Origin: Mailhella massiliensis
GTDB taxonomy: Bacteria > Desulfobacterota > Desulfovibrionia > Desulfovibrionales > Desulfovibrionaceae
Reading direction: 5' to 3'
Length of the DNA: 33,081 nucleotides
Assembly: GCF_900155525.1 (NCBI RefSeq)
Contig: NZ_LT706931.1
Location: forward strand, 1 to 33,081
This document shows, piece after piece, positions 23,833-32,518 of this stretch. Position numbers and translations under genes: made by a program. Under the pieces are notes generated by a model. That model did not search any database and had not been told where the DNA came from. It saw only the letters and a list, made by a program, of their open reading frames with translations. The stretch's first letter is position 1. The number at the start of each line of letters is the position of its first letter.

Positions 23833-24534
23833 ATGAAGCTCCCTCATGACACCTATGTGAATTCGGCGTTCTCAAACATCTCCAGACGCAATGCCTTAAA
23901 AATGATAAGTCTGGGACTATCGTTCAGTATGTTTGCTCCCCTGCTGAGTCCTGCCTTGTCCCACGCTGCAGACGCCAATGAAACAAAACCCCTTGTCGTC
24001 TACTTTTCCATGCCGGAAACGGACAATCCCCACAATATGACCAGGGAAGAGGAAAACAGTACCGTCGTCATCGACGGAAAAGTTCTCGGCAACACTCAGT
24101 ATGTGGCCATGCTGATTCAGGAAATGACCGGCGGCGACATATTCCGCATCATTCCGCAGGTTCCCTATCCCACCGATCACAGAACTCTGGTTGATCTGGC
24201 CAAGGAAGAACAAAACACAAATGCCCGCCCTGCTATTTCCGGAACCGTCAATGTTGCCGGCTACGATGTCATTTTTCTCGGCTATCCCAACTGGTGGGGG
24301 GATATGCCGATGATTTTGTACACCTTTCTTGAACAGTACGATCTCTCCGGCAAAACCATTATTCCCTTCTGCACCCACGGCGGCAGCGGGCTCTCCAACA
24401 CCGTTCAGGCCATACAGAACTGTCAGCCCGACGCGACCGTAATACGTAACAGTTATGTTCTTTCCAGAAATCGCATGGAACGTGCCCCCTCTGGGGTGGC
24501 CGAGTGGCTGAAGGAAATCGGTCTGAAAAAATAA
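23833..24534 (+). CDS. Tat-exported flavodoxin-like protein
   Basis: This 233-residue protein has a twin-arginine signal (residues 17-45, ISRRNALKMISLGLSFSMF, ending near ALSHA). A long-chain flavodoxin-type domain of the flavodoxin_4 group follows: VVYFSMPETDN at the FMN phosphate site, FLGYPNWWGDMPM and PFCTHGGSGLSNTVQAI around the isoalloxazine ring. Similar Tat-targeted flavodoxins accompany aldo-keto reductase and CMD/cupin genes in many gut bacteria. It would carry electrons to a periplasmic partner, possibly one of the exported proteins in the operon; the reductant is not evident. GGAGG precedes the ATG. Confidence 0.9.
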   Translation: MKLPHDTYVNSAFSNISRRNALKMISLGLSFSMFAPLLSPALSHAADANETKPLVVYFSMPETDNPHNMTREEENSTVVIDGKVLGNTQYVAMLIQEMTGGDIFRIIPQVPYPTDHRTLVDLAKEEQNTNARPAISGTVNVAGYDVIFLGYPNWWGDMPMILYTFLEQYDLSGKTIIPFCTHGGSGLSNTVQAIQNCQPDATVIRNSYVLSRNRMERAPSGVAEWLKEIGLKK

Positions 24535-24544
24535 GGAGAAAATC

Positions 24545-25084
24545 ATGAGCAAACAAATTCTTATCTTGGCAGGCAGCCCTCGTAAAAACGGAAATTCCGC
24601 CGCACTGTGCCGCGCCTTTGCACGCGGAGCAGAAGAACGTGGACATCAGGTGGAAACTGTTTTTCTGCGGGACAGGAAAATTAGTTACTGTCTGGCCTGC
24701 TACCATTGCAAAAACAACAACGGAGTCTGCATCATCAAGGATGATATGGGAGAGATCCTTGATAACATGAACAAAGCTGATGTCATTGTTATGGCAAGCC
24801 CCGTTTATTTTTACTCCGTTGACGCGCAAATGAAGGCCCTTATCGACCGTACCGTAGCGCAATGGCTGACGATTAAAAATAAAGAATTTTATTATATTAT
24901 GACATCAGCAGAAGAAAGTGACACCGTCATGGACTGCACGCTTGAGTGTCTGCGAGGTCTGGCAAAATGTCTCAAAGGCTCTGTTGAACGCGGCGTTATT
25001 TACGGAAAAGGCGTATATGCTGCGGGAGAAATAGAATCCAGGCCTGCTATGCAGGAGGCCTATGAAATGGGTCGTCGAGTATAG
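24545..25084 (+). CDS. Iron-sulfur flavoprotein (NADPH-FMN reductase fold)
   Basis: This 179-residue cytosolic flavoprotein has LAGSPRKNGNS for FMN phosphate, and Cys49, Cys52, Cys55 and Cys62 (CX2CX2CX6C), which complete an iron-sulfur flavoprotein [4Fe-4S] site. ASPVYFYSVDAQMKALIDR forms the second flavin segment. Members transfer electrons or reduce quinones, peroxide or nitro compounds in anaerobes. It begins 10 bp after the exported flavodoxin gene and has AAGGAG upstream, so tight coupling is expected. Confidence 0.9.
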   Translation: MSKQILILAGSPRKNGNSAALCRAFARGAEERGHQVETVFLRDRKISYCLACYHCKNNNGVCIIKDDMGEILDNMNKADVIVMASPVYFYSVDAQMKALIDRTVAQWLTIKNKEFYYIMTSAEESDTVMDCTLECLRGLAKCLKGSVERGVIYGKGVYAAGEIESRPAMQEAYEMGRRV

Positions 25085-25206
25085 ATGTTACGCCGTGCGG
25101 CCGGACTGTGAGACTGACGAAAAGCAGGGGAGATTCAGGTTGAGCATGTCCGGTCTGCACGACGTGCCGGTATCAGCCCCCCAAATATTTCAGAAAGGTG
25201 TATCAA

Positions 25207-26166
25207 ATGAAACAGCGCAAGTTAGGATGCCTGCAAGTTTCCGAAATCGGGCTTGGCTGTATGGGGATGGACCACGCATATGGTACCCCCGCACCGAGAA
25301 AAGACATGGTCAAACTACTCCACCGGGCTGTGGAGCTGGGGTGTACTTTTTTCGATACTGCTGTCGTTTATGGGACCACCAATGAGGAACTTCTGGGACA
25401 AGCGTTCTCTTCCATGCGTGATAAGGTCGTATTGGCAACAAAATTCGGAATTGTTGGCCAGCGCATTGAAAACGGCAAACCGGTCAATCTGCTGGACAGC
25501 AGGCCGGAATCTATCCGTGTGCAGGTGGAAGGTTCTTTAAACAGGCTTAAAACTGATCACATTGATCTCTACTATCAGCACCGTACAGACCCGTCTGTTG
25601 AACCGGAAACGGTGGCAGACACCATGAGCACCCTGATAAAGGAAGGAAAAATTCTTGCCTGGGGTCTTTCCAATGCCTCCGTGGAATACATGAAACGAGC
25701 TCATGCCGTATGCCCTCTGGCAGCAGTGGAAAACCAGTATTCCATGATGTGGCGCGAACCGGAACATGAACTATTTGATCTGTGTTCTGCCATGGGCCTT
25801 GCTTTTGTTGCCTACAGTCCTCTGGGCAACGGCTTTCTAACCGGGCGCTTTACCCGTAATTCCGTGTACGAGGAAGGAGACTTCCGCAGCTTCATGGGAA
25901 GATTCAACCATAACGTCATGGAGCACAATCAGTGTCTGCTGAAACTCATCCAGGACACCGCCCTCGCAAAACAGGCGACTCCCGCCCAGATTGTCCTCGC
26001 TTGGGAACTGGCGCAACGGCCTTTTATTATTCCCATTCCCGGCACCACTTGTCCTCAACGCCTAGAAGAAAATCTTGGAGCTTCACTTATTAACCTTTCC
26101 AATGAAGAACTTGCGGCCATTAACGCATCTCTGGCATCCCTCGATGTGGATGAAACGTACTTCTAG
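25207..26166 (+). CDS. Aldo-keto reductase (AKR13/YajO-like)
   Basis: This 319-residue second aldo-keto reductase has GLGCMGM near the N-terminus, tetrad residues in FDTAVVYGTTNEELLG, ATKFG and YYQHRTDP, and the cofactor segments VAYSPLGNGFLTGRF and IPIPGTT. It belongs to a different branch from the DkgA-like enzyme, so the two are not recent duplicates. ATG 25207 is preferred; GTG 25198 would lie in the probable AAAGG ribosome site. It sits 122 bp after the iron-sulfur flavoprotein gene with no visible terminator in the gap. Confidence 0.92.
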   Translation: MKQRKLGCLQVSEIGLGCMGMDHAYGTPAPRKDMVKLLHRAVELGCTFFDTAVVYGTTNEELLGQAFSSMRDKVVLATKFGIVGQRIENGKPVNLLDSRPESIRVQVEGSLNRLKTDHIDLYYQHRTDPSVEPETVADTMSTLIKEGKILAWGLSNASVEYMKRAHAVCPLAAVENQYSMMWREPEHELFDLCSAMGLAFVAYSPLGNGFLTGRFTRNSVYEEGDFRSFMGRFNHNVMEHNQCLLKLIQDTALAKQATPAQIVLAWELAQRPFIIPIPGTTCPQRLEENLGASLINLSNEELAAINASLASLDVDETYF

Positions 26167-26193
26167 TGCAGGAAATCCTGATAGGGAAATACC

Positions 26194-27165
26194 ATGAAAA
26201 AGCGGCTTCATCTTTTTCTTCTGATGCTTGGTACAGCAATGCTTTTTGCCCCGGCAACCTGTAGTGCGACCGGTGATGCAAAAAACGATATGCGTAGAAA
26301 TATCTATCTTACAGAGTCGACTTCCATCAAAGACATGGTGAATCATCCGGCTTTTTCCGGTTTCGGAGAACACCTTCTCCCTCGGCCGCAAGATGCAGCA
26401 AGCGATCTGCCCCTGCGCGAAGTGGGGAGACTTATGCCTTGGCACAGCCATATTCAGCCGACTGTTGTTCTGCAAGCCATCAACCGAATGATCAGCGATA
26501 TTTCCACCGGGAAAAAAGTGTTCTACAACTTTTATGATGCCCCTCAGAAACAGAGATATACAGGACTGTTCTTTTTCCGGGGAAAAAAAGGGGCTCCCTT
26601 TGCACTGATTTGTCCCGGAGGAGGCTTTGCCTACATAGGCTCTCTGCATGAAGGTTTTCCGCTGGCTGAAGAGCTGAGCCGTATGGGATACAACGCCTTT
26701 GTTCTCCAGTATCGCACCGGAGGCGAAGTCGTGGCTTGCGAAGACATGGCCGCAGCAGTTTCCTGGATTTTTGCTCAAGCCGACACTCTCGGAGTGAGCA
26801 CCCAAAATTACTCCGTATGGGGAGGGTCCGCAGGAGCAAGAATGGCCGCGAATCTTGGCTCCTATGGCGCGTCGGCCTTCGGAGGGCAAAATGTTCCACG
26901 CCCTGCGACTGTCGTCATGGCCTATACAGGACACAGCCGCTATACAAACGACGATCCTCCAACATTTGCCGTAGTCAGCTCCGACGATCCCATTGCCAGT
27001 CCGCTTGTCATGAAACGCAGGATAGACTCCCTCAAACATGCCAGAATCAATGCGGAATTTCATCTTTATCACCACGCAGGACATGGATTCGGAACAGGAA
27101 CAGGTACGGATGCCGAGGGATGGATGGAGAAAGCCGTCCATTTCTGGGAACAGACTCAACAGTAA
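26194..27165 (+). CDS. Exported alpha/beta hydrolase, acetyl-esterase-like
   Basis: This 323-residue protein has a signal peptide (residues 1-26, LHLFLLMLGTAMLFAPATCSA; no convincing lipobox). Markers of the BD-FAE/acetylesterase group are ICPGGGFAYIGS (oxyanion), SVWGGSAGARMA (Ser nucleophile), VVSSDDPIA (Asp) and HHAGHGFG (His). It would hydrolyse short-chain esters in the periplasm, supplying alcohols or acids to the reductases; the substrate is unknown. It follows the aldo-keto reductase by 27 bp. Confidence 0.88.
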   Translation: MKKRLHLFLLMLGTAMLFAPATCSATGDAKNDMRRNIYLTESTSIKDMVNHPAFSGFGEHLLPRPQDAASDLPLREVGRLMPWHSHIQPTVVLQAINRMISDISTGKKVFYNFYDAPQKQRYTGLFFFRGKKGAPFALICPGGGFAYIGSLHEGFPLAEELSRMGYNAFVLQYRTGGEVVACEDMAAAVSWIFAQADTLGVSTQNYSVWGGSAGARMAANLGSYGASAFGGQNVPRPATVVMAYTGHSRYTNDDPPTFAVVSSDDPIASPLVMKRRIDSLKHARINAEFHLYHHAGHGFGTGTGTDAEGWMEKAVHFWEQTQQ

Positions 27166-27184
27166 AGAGTAAGGAGAAAAGACT

Positions 27185-28267
27185 ATGACAGCAAAAATTT
27201 TGCTTACCGGCCTACTACTTGCGGCAGGACTAGCCTCAGCGCACCCTGTAACGGCCGTTGAACAGGAAAACAAAACACTGGTTATTCAGGAACAGGGAAG
27301 TTTTGCTGCCGGAGGTACTGTCATTCCGGCAAAGGCCCCCTATAATCCGCTAAAGCCACAGGCTTCAGGACAAACACTGCACGGCGATCATGCCTATGTG
27401 TTCTATCAGATCCCGACAAACGCCAGAAAATACCCTCTGGTATTCCTCCATGGAGCTGGGCAGTCCGCAAGAACTTGGGAAACGACGCCTGACGGACGTG
27501 AAGGCTTCCAGAATATTTTTCTACGGCGCGGATTCGGCGTATACCTTGTAGATCAGCCCAGACGAGGAGATGCCGGACGCAGTACTGTCTCTGCTACGGT
27601 CGAAGCAACGCCCGATGAGCAGTTCTGGTTCGGCCAGTTCCGCATCGGTATCTGGCCGGAATTCTTCAATAACACACAGTTTGCCCGTAGCGACGCATCG
27701 CTGAACCAATTTTTCCGCCAAATGACCCCAAACACAGGTCCTTATGACGCAGGAGTTATCTCCGACGCCATGGCCGCCGTATTTGAACGTACAGGCGACG
27801 GTATTTTAGTTACACATTCTCAGGGCTGCGGGCCTGGCTGGCTGACTGCCATAAAAAGCAACAAGGTACGGGCCATTGTAGCCTATGAGCCAGGCAGTGG
27901 CTTCGTGTTTCCCGAAGGAGAACTTCCATCTCCTATCCCCAATGCCAGCTCTTTTGGACCGTTTACTGCGTCGGAAGTGCCGCTGGAACAGTTCAAGGCC
28001 TTAACGCGTATGCCCATTGTTATCTATTACGGCGATAACATTCCAGACCAGCCTGTTTCCGAACCACATCAGGACTACTGGCGGGCTGCCGTGCATATGG
28101 CAAAACTCTGGGCGGAAACTGTTAATAGGCACGGTGGCGATGCTGTCGTCGTCCAACTTCCCCAAATCGGAATACATGGAAATACCCACTTCCCCTTCTC
28201 TGATCTAAACAATGTCGAAATAGCCGACATTCTATCACAGTGGTTAAAAGAAAAAAGAGTGGATTAG
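27185..28267 (+). CDS. Exported alpha/beta hydrolase (Ser nucleophile)
   Basis: This 360-residue protein has a signal peptide (ILLTGLLLAAGLASAHPVTA). The hydrolase fold shows LVFLHGAGQSARTWE for the oxyanion loop, ILVTHSQGCGPGW for the serine elbow and IGIHGNTHFPFSD with the catalytic His. A long insertion (residues about 120-190, Phe/Gln-rich) forms a lid. It is unlike the two Cys-type hydrolases upstream. AAGGAG precedes the ATG, and the gene lies 19 bp after the previous esterase. Substrate unknown. Confidence 0.87.
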   Translation: MTAKILLTGLLLAAGLASAHPVTAVEQENKTLVIQEQGSFAAGGTVIPAKAPYNPLKPQASGQTLHGDHAYVFYQIPTNARKYPLVFLHGAGQSARTWETTPDGREGFQNIFLRRGFGVYLVDQPRRGDAGRSTVSATVEATPDEQFWFGQFRIGIWPEFFNNTQFARSDASLNQFFRQMTPNTGPYDAGVISDAMAAVFERTGDGILVTHSQGCGPGWLTAIKSNKVRAIVAYEPGSGFVFPEGELPSPIPNASSFGPFTASEVPLEQFKALTRMPIVIYYGDNIPDQPVSEPHQDYWRAAVHMAKLWAETVNRHGGDAVVVQLPQIGIHGNTHFPFSDLNNVEIADILSQWLKEKRVD

Positions 28268-28271
28268 TACA

Positions 28272-29114
28272 ATGAATACCTGGTTAATTACAGGATGCTC
28301 TTCCGGTCTTGGGAAAAGTCTGACTGAATCAGTACTGGAATATGGAGATCAAGTCATTGTTACGGCCAGACGGGTTGAAGACATACAGATATTCAAACAG
28401 AAATATCCCCAAAAAGTCCTGACGTTGCAACTGGACGTAACGAAAGAAGAGGAAGTCCAAGCAGCTATAGCAAAAGGAATCGAACAGTTCGGAACAATTG
28501 ACGTTCTGGTCAATAATGCTGGTTATTGCTTACGTGGTGCCGTAGAAGAATGTTCTTTTGAAGAAGTAAGAATGCAGTTTGAGACAAATTTCTTCGGAAC
28601 GGTCCGTATGATACAGCATGTTCTTCCTCATATGCGAAAACAGAAAAAGGGAACCATCGTCAACTTTTCTTCCATCGCAGCTCTGAGCACCTCGGAAGGT
28701 TCAGCCTTTTACGGAGCTTCAAAGTGTGCGGTCGAAGGCCTTTCTGACGGCCTCAGAAAAGAAGTAAATCCACTGGGCATAAAAGTCATAGTGGTAGAGC
28801 CTGGCCCGTTTAAAACCGACTTTTTCTATCGTTCCATTGCCATCAACGAACACAACATAGAAGACTATCAACATACGTCTGGAAAACGAAAAGTAAAAAT
28901 CAAAAATCTTGACGACTCGGTCATGCAAGGATGGGGTGACAACACCAAGGCTGCGAAGGTCATTATCAAGGCAGTCAAATCGAGAGAAAGTCCTTTCCAT
29001 CTTTTGCTCGGCTCCGTTGCCGTCCGGCTGGCCGAGAACATTTTTGCCTCACGAACTTTGGAAGTTGCGCAATGGAAAGAACTCAGTATTCAAACTGATG
29101 TACACTCTGAATAA
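28272..29114 (+). CDS. Short-chain dehydrogenase/reductase
   Basis: This 280-residue classical SDR has the TGCSSGLG nucleotide motif, DVTKEEE, NNAG, the catalytic Ser in NFSSIAA and YxxxK in YGASK, and EPGPFKTDF after it. The TARR cofactor segment favours NADP(H). It belongs to the large cytosolic SDR group that reduces ketones or oxidises alcohols; the substrate is not predictable. It starts 4 bp after the hydrolase stop, giving likely translational coupling, and is more AT-rich than the middle of the operon. Confidence 0.93.
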   Translation: MNTWLITGCSSGLGKSLTESVLEYGDQVIVTARRVEDIQIFKQKYPQKVLTLQLDVTKEEEVQAAIAKGIEQFGTIDVLVNNAGYCLRGAVEECSFEEVRMQFETNFFGTVRMIQHVLPHMRKQKKGTIVNFSSIAALSTSEGSAFYGASKCAVEGLSDGLRKEVNPLGIKVIVVEPGPFKTDFFYRSIAINEHNIEDYQHTSGKRKVKIKNLDDSVMQGWGDNTKAAKVIIKAVKSRESPFHLLLGSVAVRLAENIFASRTLEVAQWKELSIQTDVHSE

Positions 29115-29139
29115 CAATCACCTCATCCTGGAGAAAACA

Positions 29140-29781
29140 ATGAAAGTTATTCTTGTAAACGGCAGCCCTCATGAACACGGATGTACATACACAGCTCTGA
29201 CCGAAATAAAAAACACGCTTGAACATGAAGGCGTATCGGCAGATATATTCTGGATTGGTACAAAACCTCTTGCAGGCTGTATTGCCTGTAAAAAGTGTTT
29301 CACACTGGGAAAATGCATCTTTCAGGACAGAGTCAACGAATTTCTTGAAATAGCAGGAAATTTTGACGGATATGTTTTCGGCTCCCCTGTACACTGGGCT
29401 GCTGCTGGAGGTGCAATCACCTCCTTTATGGATCGTGCTTTTTATGCAGGAATGAATGGCGGACACGATATTTTCTATCTCAAACCGGCTGCTGCCGTAC
29501 TCTCCGCCAGAAGAGCAGGAACCACTGCCGCCTTCGACCAACTCAACAAATATTTTACCCTGCTGCAAATGCCCGTCATTTCCTCCCAGTACTGGAACAT
29601 GGTTCATGGAGCAACTCCCGACGACGTCAGGCAGGATATTGAAGGCCTACAGACCATGCGTACTCTGGCAAGAAATATGGCCTACTTTCTTAAATGTAAG
29701 GAAGCAGGACAAAAAAACGGAGTGCCACTGCCGGAACGCGAAAGTATTATCTACACAAATTTTATTAAAAAGGCGGAATAA
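29140..29781 (+). CDS. Iron-sulfur flavoprotein, last gene of the operon
   Basis: This 213-residue protein has the FMN loop VNGSPHEHGCT, and Cys47, Cys50, Cys53 and Cys59 (CX2CX2CX5C) for a [4Fe-4S] cluster. GSPVHWAAAGGAITSFMDR follows. A longer open frame from 28909 overlaps the SDR and is rejected, because GGAG lies 8 bp before ATG 29140 and homology begins there. Together with the protein at 24545-25084 it gives the operon two cytosolic iron-sulfur flavoproteins. A terminator follows within 65 bp. Confidence 0.9.
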   Translation: MKVILVNGSPHEHGCTYTALTEIKNTLEHEGVSADIFWIGTKPLAGCIACKKCFTLGKCIFQDRVNEFLEIAGNFDGYVFGSPVHWAAAGGAITSFMDRAFYAGMNGGHDIFYLKPAAAVLSARRAGTTAAFDQLNKYFTLLQMPVISSQYWNMVHGATPDDVRQDIEGLQTMRTLARNMAYFLKCKEAGQKNGVPLPERESIIYTNFIKKAE

Positions 29782-29841
29782 TCTTATACAATTTACGGTA
29801 TTCTAACATTAATTTTCTAATCAAAGACCATTTTTTATTAT

Positions 29842-29877
29842 ATAGCGCAGTGTCATATATGATTCTGCGCTATTTTT
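29842..29877 (+). terminator. Terminator of the long enzyme operon
   Basis: ATAGCGCAG (29842-29850) pairs with CTGCGCTAT (29865-29873). The loop is itself partly palindromic, and T5 begins at 29873. It lies 61 bp after the last iron-sulfur flavoprotein gene. Confidence 0.8.
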
Positions 29878-30001
29878 AATGAAAAAATGAAATATAATTT
29901 TTATTACCTATCAAAAAGCCACTGCTCTCAGAATTTCCTCCATGCTACTAGCTGGAATAGGCAGACTTACCTGTTACTACCATATTATGCTGGAGGATTT
30001 C

Positions 30002-30398
30002 ATGCGAGGACTATCTCATACAGAACATGAAATCATGTATCTTTTATCAGAAGGAAATTGTCCCAAAAAAAATATCAGAAAAATTACATATATCATATGG
30101 TACTGTACGATGGCACCTTTCAAATCTAAGAAAATTATATAACGTACATACAACTCGTGAACTTTTATTTGCATCCACATATTCAAGACACTATGCATAT
30201 AGTAATTTAAAAATATCGCCTAGAGCCAAACTAGTAATAGAACTTTTCATTCAAGGTAAAACGTATGAGCAAATTGCGTACCATCTTGGCATCAGTGTAA
30301 GCGGAGTACGAAGACATCTTGAAAAATGTCTCATACAAAACGACTGCAAATCAACTATAGAATTAATTGCAAGATATAAAAATTATTACAAGATATAA
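30002..30398 (+). pseudogene. Tandem-HTH LuxR-type regulator broken at an A8 tract
   Basis: The frame from ATG 30002 (GGAGG 5 bp upstream) encodes LSHTEHEIMYLLSEGNCPKK and then leaves the family pattern. The +1 frame gives KISEKLHISYGTVRWHLSNL and continues to 30398. Dropping one A from the A8 run at 30065-30072 joins them into one 131-residue protein with two GerE/LuxR HTH domains, the second at ISPRAKLVIELFIQGKTYEQ. There is no receiver or ligand domain. The break may be a true mutation, phase variation by slippage, or a homopolymer sequencing error. DNA is very AT-rich, unlike the operon upstream. Confidence 0.7.
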
Positions 30399-30435
30399 TT
30401 TCACAGCAATAAACGGTCGTTGGCTGGAGATTATT

Positions 30436-31745
30436 ATGTCCTACGCATTGGACGAAATTCTCACTTTGAAAGAAGTGGCCCAAGCTCTTCGCCTTGACCC
30501 CAGAACGGTAAAAGAAGTAGCCTTTGCCTTAGGCGGCAGGCGCATTGGATACCGCTGGAGGTTTCGATGGGGCACGGTGTTGGAGTATTTCAGCAATGCC
30601 GACGTTGAGACCCGACAAAGGAAATTGTTGGGTGGCGAGAGTCATCGTGAACGGCAGGCAGATAGCCTGCAAAATGTTCCCGGCAGGGAAAAGCATGGCC
30701 CGGAATGGCGGGCCGCAAAAGAATGGGAGGAAGAGCAAAAAAGACTCGCACGGGAAGGGATGACGATCCCCACGGCATTAGAACTGTTTATGGCGTGGGG
30801 AGATAGTTACCTTACCCATGTTCAGCGAACCATGAGCCGACAGACCTATGTGGAAAAGAAGCTGGTGACGAAGGACTTTTTCGCCTACTGCGGCAAAAAG
30901 GCATCCATGACATCGCGGAAATCACTTCGGCAAGAGCCTATGAGTTTCTTTCCAGAGTCAAGGATGAGCGCGGGGCGAACGTTGCCAACAAGTACCGCAA
31001 GAATCTGCTGGCTGCATGGAACTGGGGTTCCGACTTCTTTGAGGGATTTCCACAGGTGGCACCACCTTTTCTGAAGGTGAAGCCATTTCCCGTAAAGCAC
31101 GGCGAGCGCTATGTTCCACCGGAAAGTGATGTCATCAAGGTGTTTCAGCAGGCGGAAGGGCAGGACCTGGTCATGCTGCTGACCCTGTACTTCATGGGAG
31201 GACGCTGAAGCGAAATCTTCCGGTTGACGTGGAGCGATGTGGACCTTCAGAAGGAAAAAATCAGGCTGACCGACAACAAGTCGGGTCATGGAATGGAACG
31301 GGTGCGCTGGCTCCGAATGCACCCGGAACTGGTCAAGGCGCTCAAGTGGTGGCGGGATGCCCGCCCCTGCAAGGTGGACAATGTGTTCATGCAGCTTCAG
31401 AACGACACGTTTCTGGGGCAGCCGTTCACCCAGCGCATTCACTTCATGGAGCGTCTCTGCCGGAAGGCCCATGTGAAGCCCTTCGGTTTTCACGCCATCC
31501 GGCATAAAAGTGCGGCCATCACGTTCGTGAGTTCAGGTCTGAATGCCGTCCAGGTTCTCATGGGACATTATCGAGCGACTACGACGGATCGCTATACGAA
31601 GAGCGCGGGGCTGTACACGGACCAGAGCGAAATTCTTTCGCCTCTGGGAGGCCATCAAGCAGACGAAGGACGCGCCATGAAAAGCCATTTTTACAGAACT
31701 TTTCTTAAGAACACCCAGCCTCACACGATCCATGGAGAGCCTTAA
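30436..31745 (+). pseudogene. Tyrosine recombinase with excisionase-like N-terminus, inactivated
   Basis: An intact frame begins at ATG 30436 (GGAG 6 bp upstream) with an excisionase-like HTH (TLKEVAQALRLDPRTVKEVAF). It is thrown out of frame near 30895-30901 (aaaaagg) and continues in another frame (IHDIAEITSARAYEFLSRVK). It then meets a TGA at 31206-31208 exactly between GGR and SEIFRLTWSDVD. The catalytic domain is otherwise recognisable: box I there, HAIRHKSAA (His, Arg), LMGHYRATTTDRY (His and nucleophile Tyr). Two independent lesions make it a pseudogene. It may be the former integrase of the outer element, at its right end. Confidence 0.8.
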
Positions 31746-32460
31746 CGAAATGAGTCCCCTCCGGCATAGCCGGTGGTTCCTCTTATACGCCTGTAAGACT
31801 CTCTACCAACCGCGCCCTAACAGGCGCATGTACGGTCTGACATCTGCATTTCTGTTACCGGCGGCCCGCAAACGGGCTTCCGACGTACGGAATACTCATC
31901 TGTTCGCCGAGCTTATCCTCTCTCATCTGGTTTCTGATGTACTCGGCTATCTTTGCCTTATTCTTACCCACTGTGTCGACATAGTAACCACGGCACCAGA
32001 ATTTCCGATTGCGACACTTGAACTTCAACTCGCCGAACTGTTCGTATATCATCAGACAGCTCTTCTCTTTTAAATACCCGATGAATGACGATACACTTAT
32101 CTTCGGCGGTATTTCTAACAACATATGAATGTTGTTAGGGCAGCATTCAAATTCTACTATACTCCCCCCCCTTCCACTCACATAATTTTCGTCATAGTTC
32201 TCCTATAGCTCTTTTCTTCTCGCCATAGAAAAATTTGTCTGCGATATTTCGGAGCAAATACTATATGGTATTTGCAGTTCCATTTCGTATGGCACTAACC
32301 TTTTGTGCCACCCATCGTGACCTCCTTTTGATTTGCTTGAGGACGCAGAGGTCAGACCGGCCCCCTCCCTTAGCAAATCAAAAGAAGTTTTTATCACATA
32401 TTTATAACTATAAATTTTCGGGAACCCCCAGCCTAGCTGGGGACATTTACCCCAAAAACG
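31741..32460 (-). mobile_element. Degenerate IS200/IS605-type insertion sequence
   Basis: A decayed IS200-like unit contains a broken Y1 transposase (31855-32315, minus) between two subterminal hairpins. One is CCGGC-ATA-GCCGG at 31761-31773 on the transposase 3' side; the other is CCCCAGC-CTA-GCTGGGG at 32426-32442 on its 5' side. Such single-strand hairpins replace terminal inverted repeats in this group. Exact ends are not determined. It starts right at the integrase pseudogene stop. Confidence 0.65.
31855..32315 (-). pseudogene. tnpA: IS200-type Y1 transposase, multiply broken
   Basis: The C-terminal part is clear: ECCPNNIHMLLEIPPKISVS (the HUH-equivalent His region), YLKEKSCLMIYEQFGELKFK and FWCRGYYVDTVGKNKAKIAE with the Tyr helix. 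Upstream of 32181 the frame is lost. KWNCKYHIVFAPKYRRQIF is recovered in another frame, with an extra T in the T5 run, an in-frame TGA and an expanded G tract (8 C on the plus strand at 32163-32170). An early TAG follows the likely ATG (32313-32315, AAAGGAGG upstream). Total span matches the usual ~150 codons. Not functional. Confidence 0.78.
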
Positions 32461-32518
32461 CCCTAGAATTTCTCACAAGGCGTTGATTTTTCCGGCGTCC
32501 CCAGGCGGAGAAAAATAC

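Noticed and set aside
26083-27273. 396-residue minus-strand open frame across the esterase
   Set aside because: Antisense of the signal-peptide esterase gene; composition is atypical and no motif is present.
28909-29139. Upstream extension of the last iron-sulfur flavoprotein gene
   Set aside because: Overlaps the SDR for most of its length; a good ribosome site and the FMN-loop start support ATG 29140.
31732-32073. 113-residue plus-strand open frame over the IS200 remnant
   Set aside because: Antisense to recognisable transposase sequence.
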